From Pseudomonadota bacterium (lineage in GTDB: Bacteria; Pseudomonadota; Alphaproteobacteria; Rhizobiales; JAKPQE01): a DNA stretch of 63,310 bases. A program made the position numbers and the translations under genes. A model generated the notes under the pieces. It did no database searches. It saw only the letters and a list, made by a program, of their open reading frames with translations, and was not told where the DNA came from. Of the stretch, positions 9,025 through 17,094 are shown piece by piece; position 1 is the stretch's first letter, and every line of letters begins with the position of its first letter. The stretch is from the NCBI GenBank assembly GCA_029572955.1, contig JAKPQE010000052.1, forward strand, positions 1-63,310. The letters are read 5' to 3'.

Positions 9025-9052
9025 TGCAGCGCAACATTTATTTTGCACTGCA
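9025..9052 (-). promoter_or_regulatory. Candidate PhaR-type operator of phasin 1
   Basis: Two inverted copies of one motif: TGCAGCGCAA at 9025-9034 and TTGCACTGCA at 9043-9052. The first extends to TGCAGCGCAACATT, matching 13 of 14 bases upstream of the second phasin gene. PhaR repressors of PHA-producing alphaproteobacteria are known to bind TGC-rich sites at phasin promoters. The assignment to PhaR is inference. Confidence 0.55.
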
Positions 9053-9110
9053 CAATAATTCCGTCTGGGCAACCCGATGCGAAGGCCGGAAAGGCCGCCC
9101 GCAAACGAAA

Positions 9111-9133
9111 GAGGCGGCCGCAAGGGCCGCCTC
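9111..9133 (-). terminator. Rho-independent terminator of phasin 2
   Basis: A 9-bp stem GAGGCGGCC / GGCCGCCTC with a 5-base loop, followed on the minus strand by TTTCGTTT. It lies 29 bases past the phasin 2 stop. Confidence 0.8.
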
Positions 9134-9162
9134 GACAGGGCGCGAGGCCGGTGCGTTGCCGC

Positions 9163-9552
9163 TTACGGCTTGCTCTTCTTGGCGATCTCGCCGGCGGCCT
9201 TGGCCACGCTCTCGCCGATCGACTTGGTCTGGTCGGTATAGGCCGCGATCTGCTTCTGGATGAAATCCTGCTGCAGCGACAGGAACTCGTGCGGGTCCTT
9301 GGCGTGCACCAGCCGCTGGGCGAAGGCGAAGGCGGCGTTGACATTGGCCTCGGCGTAGTCGATCGCCATCCGGCCGACGTCCATCGTGCCGGCCTGCACC
9401 GCGCTGGTCGAATCCTCGACGTTGGTCACCGCCTTCTGCGTCGCCGACATGAAGCTGTCGAACGCCCGGCGCGCCTGCTCCATGCTCTGATCGGCGAACT
9501 CCCGCATCTGCTCGGGGATCTCGAAACCCATATCAACCTTCTTGTCCGCCAT
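9163..9552 (-). CDS. Phasin, second copy
   Basis: 129 residues, helical, of the phasin_2 type. It has the FAQRLVHAKDPHEFLSLQQDF segment, which aligns with the same region of the downstream phasin, and a Lys-rich C-terminus ending KKSKP. The start ATG at 9552 is preceded by GGGAGGCC. It has its own terminator and its own copy of the TGC-rich box, so it is probably a separate transcript co-regulated with phasin 1. The two proteins are diverged paralogues rather than a recent duplication. Confidence 0.92.
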   Translation of the reverse strand: MADKKVDMGFEIPEQMREFADQSMEQARRAFDSFMSATQKAVTNVEDSTSAVQAGTMDVGRMAIDYAEANVNAAFAFAQRLVHAKDPHEFLSLQQDFIQKQIAAYTDQTKSIGESVAKAAGEIAKKSKP

Positions 9553-9623
9553 CGTGGCCTCCCGTCATGAGGGCGGCGCCGCGCCGCCGGTTGGTGGTGC
9601 CGGATTCATAGCACCCGCGATGC

Positions 9624-9637
9624 TGCAGTGCAACATT
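9624..9637 (-). promoter_or_regulatory. Candidate PhaR-type operator of phasin 2
   Basis: TGCAGTGCAACATT lies 72 bases upstream of the phasin 2 start and matches 13 of 14 bases of the box at 9025-9038. The core TGCAGTGCA is nearly palindromic. Confidence 0.55.
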
Positions 9638-9725
9638 CGCCTTCCCATTGGTCGGATTCACCATTTTGCCAATCGGTTGCGCCCGGTCCGGCCCCGAATG
9701 TGGACCGTTCCGGGCTTTCGCGGTA

Positions 9726-9740
9726 TTAACAAAGGGTAAA
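9726..9740 (+). promoter_or_regulatory. CtrA-like site upstream of the histidine kinase
   Basis: TTAA-N7-TAAA, one mismatch from the CtrA consensus TTAA-N7-TTAA, in an otherwise GC-rich region about 200 bases ahead of the kinase start. It is a weak motif, and regulation by CtrA is inferred. Confidence 0.35.
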
Positions 9741-9938
9741 CGCGTGAGGGGCGGCAAGCGGCGCTGCCCCTGGGCGCGCGGCCGAGAGAGAGGCCATCGG
9801 CTCCGGAGATTGACAACGGGGGTCGCCGCGGTGATCGCGAGCGGCCTCGAACGACGCGAGGCGCGGGCGGAGAGGGCGAGGGGCCCGGACCGTCCTGTCG
9901 AGCGTGGCCGAGTTGCGGCGTATCGCGAGTGGTCGGGC

Positions 9939-12900
9939 ATGAACGAAAAGATCGACGCCTTTCTCGAATTGACGGCTCACCCGGAGGTCGGCCCGCACGT
10001 CCTGTCGGCGCGCGCCGCCTGGGTGTGGAGCGCGGACGGCACGCGCATCCTGTGGGCGAATGCCGCCGGCGGTGCCTTCTTCGGCGCCGACAGCGTCGGC
10101 CCGGTGCTGGCCCGCAACTTCGGCGCCGAGTCGCCGACCGCCCGCCAGATCGCCGGCTTCGTGACGACCGGCGAGGTCTCGGTCGGCCAGCTCGAGCGCC
10201 TGCGCTTCTTCATCGGCCTGCGCGCCCATTCGCTGACCGCCGCCGTCACGCCGATCCGCCTTGCGAGCGGTGCTCTTGCAGTGCTCGTCGCCTCGGCCGA
10301 GGCGCTGGCCGGGCCGGCGCGGCGCGGCGAGAACGCCGACGCCTTCGCCGACTTCCTCGCCAATTCCCATGCGGTGGCCGCCGTCCTCGACCCCTATGGC
10401 GAGGTCATCGGCGCGTCCGGCCGCTATGAAGAACTCTCCGACGTCGCCGCCGACATCGACAAGCTGCTGACCGATGCCGAGATCGGCGAGATGCCGCTCA
10501 TTACCCGCGACGTGCTGACCGCCGAGGGCGAGCGCCGCGCCGGCGTTGCCCGCATCGTCGAGGGCGACGAGATCTGCCATGTGCTGATCGTCTGGCCGCC
10601 GGACCTCGATGCCGCCGAAGCCGCGACCGGGGCCGCGCCGGAGGCGGTGGTCGCCGCGCCGGCCGTGGTCGAGGCCGTCGAGGCCGAAACGGCCCTGGAG
10701 GAATATGTCACGCGGCCGGAAGTGCCGGGTTCCGAACCCGGGCAGGCGGTCGCTGCCGACGAGGCTCCCGAGGACGAGGGCGAGGACGAAGACGACGTCG
10801 CCGGCGAGGCGCCGGACGAGACCGGCTTCGACGGGGCGACGATTGCCGAATACGAGGCGGCGTTCGCGGCCGTCGAGGAAGGCTGGGTGCCGGCCGGCGA
10901 GGGCGAGGGCGTGGCGGGCGACGAGCCGCTGGCGCTGATCGAGGCCGGCGAATGGCCGCAGGAAACCCCGCCCGCCGAACTGCCCGCCGAACCCGCCGCA
11001 GAAACGCCGGCCGAGGCCGCCGAAACCGAACCCGCCGAAACCGAACCCGCCCTGGCCGAGGCGGTGCTGCCGGCCGCCGCCGCCGCAGTGGCATCGGCGG
11101 CTGCGATGACCGCCATCGATCTCGAACCTGCCACGGCCGACGACGACGTCGAGGCGGCGATGATCGTCTCCGAGTTCGAGGCCGAAAGCCCCTCGGAGAC
11201 GGAAGTCCTTGCCGAGGGCGAGGTCGGCGAGATCGCCGCCGAGCCGGGCGTGGCCGCCGAAGACGCTGCCGCAAAGCCCGCCGGTTTCCTGTTCGAGCCG
11301 CGCCTGCAGCCCGACCGGTTCCTCTGGGAACTCGACGGCGACGGGCGGTTCCAGTTCCTTTCGGGCGATCTCGCCCGGGCCGTCGGGCCGGCCAGCGCCG
11401 CCCTCGAAGGCCTCACCTGGACCGAGGTCGCCGACCGGTTCGGCCTTGCCGACGGCTCGATCGCCGATGCGATCGCCTCGCGCGACACCTGGAGCGGCCT
11501 CGAGATCGACTGGCCGGTCGAAGGTACCGGCCTCACCGTTCCGGTCGAGCTTTCGGCGATCCCGGTTTTCGGCCGCGATCGCGCCTTCCGTGGCTATCGC
11601 GGCTTCGGCATCTGCCGCACGGCCGACGCCATCGGTCCCGCCAGGCGGGCGAATGTCGTGCCGCTCGCCGGCGCCGGCTCGCTCGCCGCGGTCGAGGAAG
11701 AGATCGGCATCGCCGAGACGGCCGAACGGGCGCCGGCGCTTGCCGGCGAGACTGCGACCCTTCTCGGCGCCGCCACCGCCGGCATCACCGGCGCCGATGC
11801 CGTCAATCGCGACGAGGTCGAGGAACTGGCCGCGGCCGAATTCGCCGAGCCGACCGAGGCGCCCGCTGCCGAACGCGCCGCCGCCGAGCCGGTCGAGGTC
11901 ATGGCCGAACAGTCGATTGCCGAGGTCGAGGAGACCGTCGCCGAGGTCGCAGAGCCGGTTGCCGAGGTCGAGGAGACCGTCGCCGAGGTCGCGGAGCCGG
12001 TTGCCGAGGTCGCGGAGACCGTTGCCGACCTCGAGGAGGAAGACGAGTGGATCCGTCCGCCGTTCTGCCCGCCCGAGGAGAAATTCGACGAGGCCGCCGA
12101 GCCGCCAGCAGTTTCCGAGCCGCCAGCAGTTTCCGAGCCGGAAGCCGTTGCCGAGCCGGACGTACCGGCCGCCGCGCCTGCGGAGGACGAACCCGCGACC
12201 GCCGAAACGCCTTCGGGCTGGGCCGCGGCCAGCGGTTTTGCCGCGCTTGCCGGTGGCGTTGCCGCCGGTGCCTGGGCCGGCGAGGCGAACGACGACGAGA
12301 TCGCGGCGCCCGAGCCGGCCGAAACGGCGCCCGCCGAACCGGCGAGCGCCCTCGATGTCGCCGGCACGATCTTCGAGGAGGTCTCGCAAGCCCGCGCCGC
12401 CGTGTCCGGGGAGATCGCGGAGAGCCTCGAGGCCGTAGCCGAGACGGTCGAGACCGCCGCGACCGAGATCGCCGATATCGGCGATGAGATTGCCGCGAGC
12501 GCCGATGGTCTCGGCGCCGAGGCCGAAGCGCTGGTGGCCGCGACGGTCGCCGAAGGCGAGGCTCTGACTGAAGACGCCGGGGAAGTCGCCGGCGAGTTCA
12601 CCGAGACGGCTGCCGAAGCCGCCGGCGAGGCGATCGAGGCTGCCGGGGAAACCCTCGGGGAGATGTCCGGGACGCTCGGCGAAACCGTCGAGGATGCCGG
12701 TGCGGCACTGGCGGCGACGGCAGCGGCCGGTGCAGCGGCGATCGCCGGGATTGCCGCCGATCGGCCGGACGGCATCGCCGATCGCGCCGAAATGACGCTC
12801 GGTGCCGAACCGGCGCCAGAGACCTCAGCCGACGAAACGCCCGGGGACGCCGCGACGGCCGATGTGGCGGCGGAATCGCCTGCCGGCGAGACGATCGCCG

Positions 12901-14867
12901 AGGCAATCGACGAAACACCCGCCGAGCCGCAGGCCGCGACGCCCGCCGAAACGCCCGCCGGGGCCGCGCCGGTGGCGCCCGGTGCTGACCTGCCGAGCTT
13001 CCTGCCGGGCACCGGCGCGACGCCGGCCGGGATCGCGGACGTGACGCCGGATGCGACGTCCGAGGCGATGCCGGATACGACGGCCGCCGAGGAAGCCGTG
13101 GTTGCCTTCGTCGACCGGGCGCTCGACGACAAATCGAGCGGCAAGTTCTCCGGGGCCGAGGTGGTCGCCGTGCCGACCCGTGGCCGCGACAGCAAGATCG
13201 TGCGCCTGCGCACCCCGCGTCCGGGCGAGCTGGAAGAAGCCGGCGCGCGCCTTGCCGCCCACGAGCGCTCGGCCTTCCGCGAAATCGCCCGCGCCCTCGG
13301 CGCCCGCATCGAGGGCGACGAGACCGAGCCCGAGGCACCGGCGAGCGAACCGGTACGCCCGGCGGTAACGCCGGCCCCGGCCGCCCTGCGCGGCAATGGT
13401 GCCGGCGAGGCGCCGAAGCGTCCGTCCGCCTCGATGATCGATGCGCGCCTGCTCGACCGACTGCCGGTCGGCCTCCTCGTCCTGCGCGGTGAGGAGCTGC
13501 TGCACGCCAACCGCGCCGTATTGCAGCTGCTCGGCCATCCCGACATCGAGTCCCTCGCCCGCGCCGGCGGCCTCGACAGCCTCTTCGTCGACGGTCCGGA
13601 CTGGAAGATGCAGAGCGCCGAAGGCCGCACGCCGATCGAGGCCTGTGCCAGCGACGGCCGGCGCCTGCCGGTCGATGCCCGGCTGATGTCGGTGACCTGG
13701 CAGGGCGAGGCGGCGGCCATGCTGATGGTCGACGAGCGCAGCGCCGATGCCGGCCGCCTCGAGGAACTGGAGGCAATCGTCGGCACCGCCATCGACGGCG
13801 TCGTCACCCTCGGTTCCAAGGGCGACATCCGCGGCCTCAACGCCCGCGCCCGCGATCTCCTCGGCTATGCCGACGACAGGATCGCCGGCCTGCCGCTGAT
13901 CGAGATCTTCGCAGCCGAAAGCCAGCCGATCGTTGCCGACTATTTCGCCGCGCTCGACGGCGATGCCGTCGCCGCGATGCTCGACGAGGGCCGCGAGGTC
14001 GAGGCGCTCGCCGCCAGCGGCCGCATCATTCCGGTGCACCTGTCGATCGCCACGATCGGCGGCAAGGGCGGTCGCCGTCTCGCCGTGCTGCGCGACATCA
14101 CGCGCTGGAAGGATGCCGAGCGCGAAGCGCTCGCCGCCAAGCGCGCCGCCGAGAACGCGAGTGCCCTGAAGTCCGAGTTCCTCGCCCGCATCAGCCACGA
14201 GATCCGCACGCCGCTGAATGCCATCATCGGCTTCTCGGAAGTGATGATGGCCGAGCGTTTCGGCCCGATCGGCTCGGATCGCTATCGCGGCTACGTCTCC
14301 GACATCAACGCCTCGGGCACCCATCTCGTCGGCCTCGTCAACGACCTGCTCGACCTTTCCAAGATCGAGGCCGGCAAGCTGGAACTCAACTTCCAGAGCG
14401 TCGACCTTGCCGAGATCGTCCAGGCCGTCGTCACGATCATGCAGCCGCAGGCCAATCGCGAGCGGATCATCATCCGCACCAGCCTGCCGGCCGGCGTGCC
14501 GCCGGTCGTCGCCGACCAGCGCGCGATGCGCCAGATCGTGCTCAACCTCCTCGGCAACGCCATCCGCTTCACCCAGGCCGGCGGCCAGGTGATCGTCTCG
14601 ACGGCGCTCGAGGAAAACGGCGAGGTGGTGCTGAGGGTGCGCGATACCGGCGTCGGCATGTCGGAAAAGGACATCGCCCTGGCGCTCGAGCCGTTCCGTC
14701 AGCTGACAACGACCCCGCGCGGCAGCCTCGGCGGCACCGGGCTCGGCCTGCCGTTGACCAAGGCCCTGACCGAGGCGAACCGGGCGACCTTCACCATCGA
14801 CAGCGCCGTGGACGAGGGCACGCTGATCACCGTCGCCTTCCCGGCGCAAAGGGTCCTCGCCGAATAG
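9939..14867 (+). CDS. PdhS-like PAS sensor histidine kinase with long Ala/Glu-rich insert
   Basis: 1642 residues from the ATG at 9939; this start gives a folded PAS-like N-terminus (AWVWSADGTRILWANAAGG). PAS-like segments are seen near residues 20-130, 145-210, 460-570, 1165-1260 and 1270-1400. The kinase core follows: phospho-acceptor H1420 in ISHEIRTPLNAIIGFSE, an LLGNAIRF N-box, DTGVGMS and GGTGLGLPL. The H-box and next segment (MMAERFGPIG, DINASGTHL) match the PdhS/PleC/DivJ group that controls cell polarity in Hyphomicrobiales. There is no membrane segment, as in PdhS. Much of residues 220-460 and 600-1130 is acidic, Ala/Glu/Pro-rich low complexity with exact tandem repeats, making it far longer than usual PdhS (about 1000 residues). 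DivK is the known partner of the family. Confidence 0.85.
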   Translation: MNEKIDAFLELTAHPEVGPHVLSARAAWVWSADGTRILWANAAGGAFFGADSVGPVLARNFGAESPTARQIAGFVTTGEVSVGQLERLRFFIGLRAHSLTAAVTPIRLASGALAVLVASAEALAGPARRGENADAFADFLANSHAVAAVLDPYGEVIGASGRYEELSDVAADIDKLLTDAEIGEMPLITRDVLTAEGERRAGVARIVEGDEICHVLIVWPPDLDAAEAATGAAPEAVVAAPAVVEAVEAETALEEYVTRPEVPGSEPGQAVAADEAPEDEGEDEDDVAGEAPDETGFDGATIAEYEAAFAAVEEGWVPAGEGEGVAGDEPLALIEAGEWPQETPPAELPAEPAAETPAEAAETEPAETEPALAEAVLPAAAAAVASAAAMTAIDLEPATADDDVEAAMIVSEFEAESPSETEVLAEGEVGEIAAEPGVAAEDAAAKPAGFLFEPRLQPDRFLWELDGDGRFQFLSGDLARAVGPASAALEGLTWTEVADRFGLADGSIADAIASRDTWSGLEIDWPVEGTGLTVPVELSAIPVFGRDRAFRGYRGFGICRTADAIGPARRANVVPLAGAGSLAAVEEEIGIAETAERAPALAGETATLLGAATAGITGADAVNRDEVEELAAAEFAEPTEAPAAERAAAEPVEVMAEQSIAEVEETVAEVAEPVAEVEETVAEVAEPVAEVAETVADLEEEDEWIRPPFCPPEEKFDEAAEPPAVSEPPAVSEPEAVAEPDVPAAAPAEDEPATAETPSGWAAASGFAALAGGVAAGAWAGEANDDEIAAPEPAETAPAEPASALDVAGTIFEEVSQARAAVSGEIAESLEAVAETVETAATEIADIGDEIAASADGLGAEAEALVAATVAEGEALTEDAGEVAGEFTETAAEAAGEAIEAAGETLGEMSGTLGETVEDAGAALAATAAAGAAAIAGIAADRPDGIADRAEMTLGAEPAPETSADETPGDAATADVAAESPAGETIAEAIDETPAEPQAATPAETPAGAAPVAPGADLPSFLPGTGATPAGIADVTPDATSEAMPDTTAAEEAVVAFVDRALDDKSSGKFSGAEVVAVPTRGRDSKIVRLRTPRPGELEEAGARLAAHERSAFREIARALGARIEGDETEPEAPASEPVRPAVTPAPAALRGNGAGEAPKRPSASMIDARLLDRLPVGLLVLRGEELLHANRAVLQLLGHPDIESLARAGGLDSLFVDGPDWKMQSAEGRTPIEACASDGRRLPVDARLMSVTWQGEAAAMLMVDERSADAGRLEELEAIVGTAIDGVVTLGSKGDIRGLNARARDLLGYADDRIAGLPLIEIFAAESQPIVADYFAALDGDAVAAMLDEGREVEALAASGRIIPVHLSIATIGGKGGRRLAVLRDITRWKDAEREALAAKRAAENASALKSEFLARISHEIRTPLNAIIGFSEVMMAERFGPIGSDRYRGYVSDINASGTHLVGLVNDLLDLSKIEAGKLELNFQSVDLAEIVQAVVTIMQPQANRERIIIRTSLPAGVPPVVADQRAMRQIVLNLLGNAIRFTQAGGQVIVSTALEENGEVVLRVRDTGVGMSEKDIALALEPFRQLTTTPRGSLGGTGLGLPLTKALTEANRATFTIDSAVDEGTLITVAFPAQRVLAE
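11919..12023 (+). repeat. 21-bp tandem repeat inside the histidine kinase gene
   Basis: Five consecutive 21-base units beginning GCCGAGGTCG, alternating between an ...GAGACCGT and an ...GAGCCGGT ending. They encode AEVEETV / AEVAEPV heptads. The heptad periodicity and acidic composition suggest an extended or coiled-coil spacer. Confidence 0.85.
12099..12134 (+). repeat. 18-bp direct repeat inside the histidine kinase gene
   Basis: Two identical adjacent 18-base units (GAGCCGCCAGCAGTTTCC) encoding EPPAVS twice. Exact identity points to recent slippage. Confidence 0.85.
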
Positions 14868-14880
14868 GGCCGCCGCGGCA

Positions 14881-15408
14881 TCACAGCCGCGGCTGGCCGT
14901 CCGGATCGCCGCGGTGGTCGAGGACGAGCTGCATGAAGACGAGGTCGAGCCAGCGGCCGAACTTCGTGCCGACTTCGCGCATCTCTCCCGTCGTCGCAAA
15001 GCCGAGGCTCTCGTGCAGCCGGATCGAACCGGCGTTCCCGGCCTCGATGGCGGCGACCATCACATGCTTGCCGGCAAGGCGCGCCCGGTCGACGAGCGCG
15101 GTCATGAGGGCCCGGCCGATGCCTCTGCCGCGCGCCTCGCGCCGGACATAGACGGAATGCTCGACGGTGTGGCGAAAGCCCTCGAAGGCGCGCCAGTCGC
15201 CGAACGAGGCATAGCCGAGCACGGCCTCGTGCTCGTCGAGGGCGACGAGCACCGGATAGCCCAGCTTGTGGCGCGCTTCGAGCCAGGCGAGGCGGTCGGC
15301 CGCCTCGACCGGCCGTTCGTTCCAGATCGCGGTCGTGTTGACGACGGCGTCGTTGTAGATCGCGACGATGCCGTCGATGTCGTGTTTCGTCGCCTCGCGG
15401 ATCTGCAA
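14881..15408 (-). CDS. GNAT N-acetyltransferase, phosphinothricin/methionine sulfoximine type
   Basis: 175 residues. The start is a TTG at 15408: an in-frame TGA lies two codons upstream and no ATG precedes the first beta strand (IREATKHDIDGIVAIYNDAV). The family hallmarks are TTAIWNERP, the acetyl-CoA loop ARGRGIGRALM, AAIEAGNAGSIRLHESLGF and the closing GRWLDLVFMQ. Enzymes of this group acetylate the amine of phosphinothricin or methionine sulfoximine/sulfone. It stands downstream of, and convergent with, the histidine kinase, 13 bases from its stop. Confidence 0.9.
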   Translation of the reverse strand: MQIREATKHDIDGIVAIYNDAVVNTTAIWNERPVEAADRLAWLEARHKLGYPVLVALDEHEAVLGYASFGDWRAFEGFRHTVEHSVYVRREARGRGIGRALMTALVDRARLAGKHVMVAAIEAGNAGSIRLHESLGFATTGEMREVGTKFGRWLDLVFMQLVLDHRGDPDGQPRL

Positions 15409-15541
15409 CTCTCAACCCCGCCCAGAAGCCCAAGGGAACGCATATGATCCCTCAGCTAGCCACGGGCGCAACGCCGGCGCAAGCGGGCGGCAGCGGTTGT
15501 CGGGCCAGTGCGACGACCGGCCCGGCGGTGGCGATCCGTCG

Positions 15542-16018
15542 TCAGGACGCGACGCACTCGTTGCACACCTTGCCCGAATTGACCGCCGCCGTGTTGCGGC
15601 AGACATAGCCGACGCCGCAATCGTCGTCCTTGCTGCACTGGCCGCAGAAGGCGAGGGCCGGCGCGGCGAGGAACACCGGCATCGAAGCGATCGCGCCGAT
15701 GCCGGCGGCACGGGCGATGATGGCGAGCGTCCCGCGCCGGCTGATGCCCGCCGTCGTGCCGGGTCGCACCGCGCGCTGCCGGGCACGGCGGAGGGCGCGT
15801 CCGGCGAAGGCCGCGACATGGGCGAGCCAGAGCGCCGTCAGCCCGATGGCCGCGACGCCGGCAAGGCTCGCCGCCAGGGTCCCGGGCAGGACGCGGCCGG
15901 CAAGGCCGCTCGCCGCCCCGGCCGCAAGGGCGGTCAGCAGCGACAGCCGCATGCATGTCGAGCAACGGCCGAGTTTCGATTGGAGATGGTCGATGAATTG
16001 GGCGATCGACTGAAGCAT
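15542..16018 (-). CDS. Membrane protein with secreted six-cysteine C-terminal domain
   Basis: 158 residues from the ATG at 16018, preceded by an excellent GGGAGGAACCA site; a longer in-frame ORF upstream is rejected. A CSTC motif (residues 19-22) precedes two hydrophobic segments (about 25-45 and 50-72). A basic stretch with SRRGTL leads into a third hydrophobic segment ending APALA near residue 122. The final 35 residues carry six cysteines in the pattern C-x2-C-x5-C-x5-C-x11-C-x2-C. The SRRG-hydrophobic-ALA layout resembles an internal Tat-type signal, so the tail may be exported as a disulfide or metal-binding domain. I do not recognise the family. Confidence 0.75.
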   Translation of the reverse strand: MLQSIAQFIDHLQSKLGRCSTCMRLSLLTALAAGAASGLAGRVLPGTLAASLAGVAAIGLTALWLAHVAAFAGRALRRARQRAVRPGTTAGISRRGTLAIIARAAGIGAIASMPVFLAAPALAFCGQCSKDDDCGVGYVCRNTAAVNSGKVCNECVAS

Positions 16019-16423
16019 TGGTTCCTCCCGCAACTGTCGATTTCTCGGCGGCGCATTTTTTCTTTTCCGCCGGATCTCGGAGGATGCTGTCGAAATGCGC
16101 CCGCGCCAAGCGGCCGACGGTTGTGTTTCCGGGTGTGGCCGGTGCTCTCGCGCCGGTGGACGGGCTCTCGAAATCTCTTGGAGTCCGCTGAATTCCAAGG
16201 TTTCAGGCCCGCAGGGCGGGCGCGCCGGAGCGCAATCGATAAAATTTGAATCAAATTCGTCTCGAATTTTATTACTTAGAATTCGCCTCAAATACGGCTC
16301 GATTCCAACACGGTTATTTCAAAACTGCCTGCTATGTTGGCCACACTTCGCCGATGAGATCTGGACGACAGAGCCGGGCCGGGCGGGGGAACAGGGGTCA
16401 ACAGGACAGGTAAGGGCAGGCGA
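16019..16423. other. AT-rich divergent intergenic region
   Basis: 405 bases between the Cys-rich protein (minus) and DUF5330 (plus). The right part (16236-16330) is clearly AT-richer than the surroundings. It contains an imperfect inverted repeat, ATAAAATTTGA at 16239-16249 and TCGAATTTTAT at 16262-16272, which could be an operator for the DUF5330 gene. No confident promoter hexamers. Confidence 0.5.
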
Positions 16424-16750
16424 ATGTTTCTGATCAGGATGGCTTTCTGGCTCGCCGTGGTGGTGATGCTGCTGCCGGCGGATAGCAGCTCGAAGAACAT
16501 CGATGTCGGCGCCGAACAGGCCGATGTCGGCGCGATCGAGGCGATCGGCGCGGCGCGCGCCGCCCTCGACGACCTCTCCGGCATGTGCGAGCGCCGCCCG
16601 GCGGTCTGCGAGACCGGCCAGGAAGCGCTCCAGGCCTTCGGCCAGAAGGCCAAGTACGGCGCCAAGCGCCTCTACGAATATCTCGACGAGAATGTCGACG
16701 GCGAGGCCCGCTCCGGCGCCGCGCTGCCGGCGAACCCTCGAAACGGCTGA
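16424..16750 (+). CDS. DUF5330 domain protein
   Basis: 108 residues. One N-terminal hydrophobic segment (MFLIRMAFWLAVVVMLLP) is followed by a small helical domain with two cysteines in CERRPAVC and the segment AFGQKAKYGAKRLYEYL. This build and length match DUF5330, a family restricted to Hyphomicrobiales, of unknown function. It is a single gene followed by several hairpins and a terminator about 210 bases further on. Confidence 0.85.
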   Translation: MFLIRMAFWLAVVVMLLPADSSSKNIDVGAEQADVGAIEAIGAARAALDDLSGMCERRPAVCETGQEALQAFGQKAKYGAKRLYEYLDENVDGEARSGAALPANPRNG

Positions 16751-17094
16751 TCTTCGAGCCCGCCGGCAGGGGCGGCGGCGGGACACGCTCTTCCACCCCA
16801 CGAGTGGACCTTGCCCGGCCGCGGGGCCGAGCCCCCTCGAAACCCCGCGGCCGGGAAATACCGCAAGGCCGGCACATTTCCGACCCGCCAAAGGCGGGCG
16901 AGCACGAGGACAATCCACCCCGACCTCCAATCTCTGACTGACTGCGGCCTGACCTCTGCCGAGCCGTATGCGGCGACTGCCCTTGCCGCATACGGCTTCT
17001 TTTTTTCGTGCCGCCGCGAGCGATGCTCTATATGTTGCGGCGGGCGTTGCAGGAGGCGCCCGGGCGCGACGCGAGAAGGGGATCTGGAGCCGAC
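16751..17094. other. Hairpin-rich intergenic region between DUF5330 and sufE
   Basis: 344 bases without a credible ORF. It holds a perfect 13-bp stem at 16814-16826 / 16843-16855 (CCCGGCCGCGGGG and its complement, 16-base loop, no T-run), a small CCCGCC/GGCGGG hairpin near 16883-16897 and the strong intrinsic terminator listed separately. No promoter for a separate small RNA could be identified. Confidence 0.55.
16962..17007 (+). terminator. Strong Rho-independent terminator
   Basis: A 13-bp perfect stem (16962-16974 with 16985-16997; arm AGCCGTATGCGGC) with a 10-base loop, followed by TCTTTTTTT. It ends the DUF5330 transcript or an unrecognised transcript starting further upstream. Confidence 0.9.

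Larger units (their letters stand above)
9553..9938. other. Divergent intergenic region, phasin 2 / histidine kinase
   Basis: 386 bases. It holds the phasin 2 operator near its left end and a CtrA-like element at 9726-9740. Long ORFs run through the right part in three frames, but their Arg-rich translations look like GC-rich noise. Confidence 0.5.

Noticed and set aside
11919-12134. Possible CRISPR or regulatory repeat array
   Set aside because: The repeats are contiguous, in frame and multiples of three inside the kinase gene; there are no spacers.
9726-12389. An 887-codon minus-strand ORF over the histidine kinase
   Set aside because: It mirrors the Ala/Glu repeats of the sense strand as Gly/Arg/Leu repeats and has no ribosome binding site.
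16814-16855. Terminator or small RNA at the 13-bp GC hairpin
   Set aside because: No T-run on either strand and no promoter. It is kept only as a hairpin within the intergenic entry.
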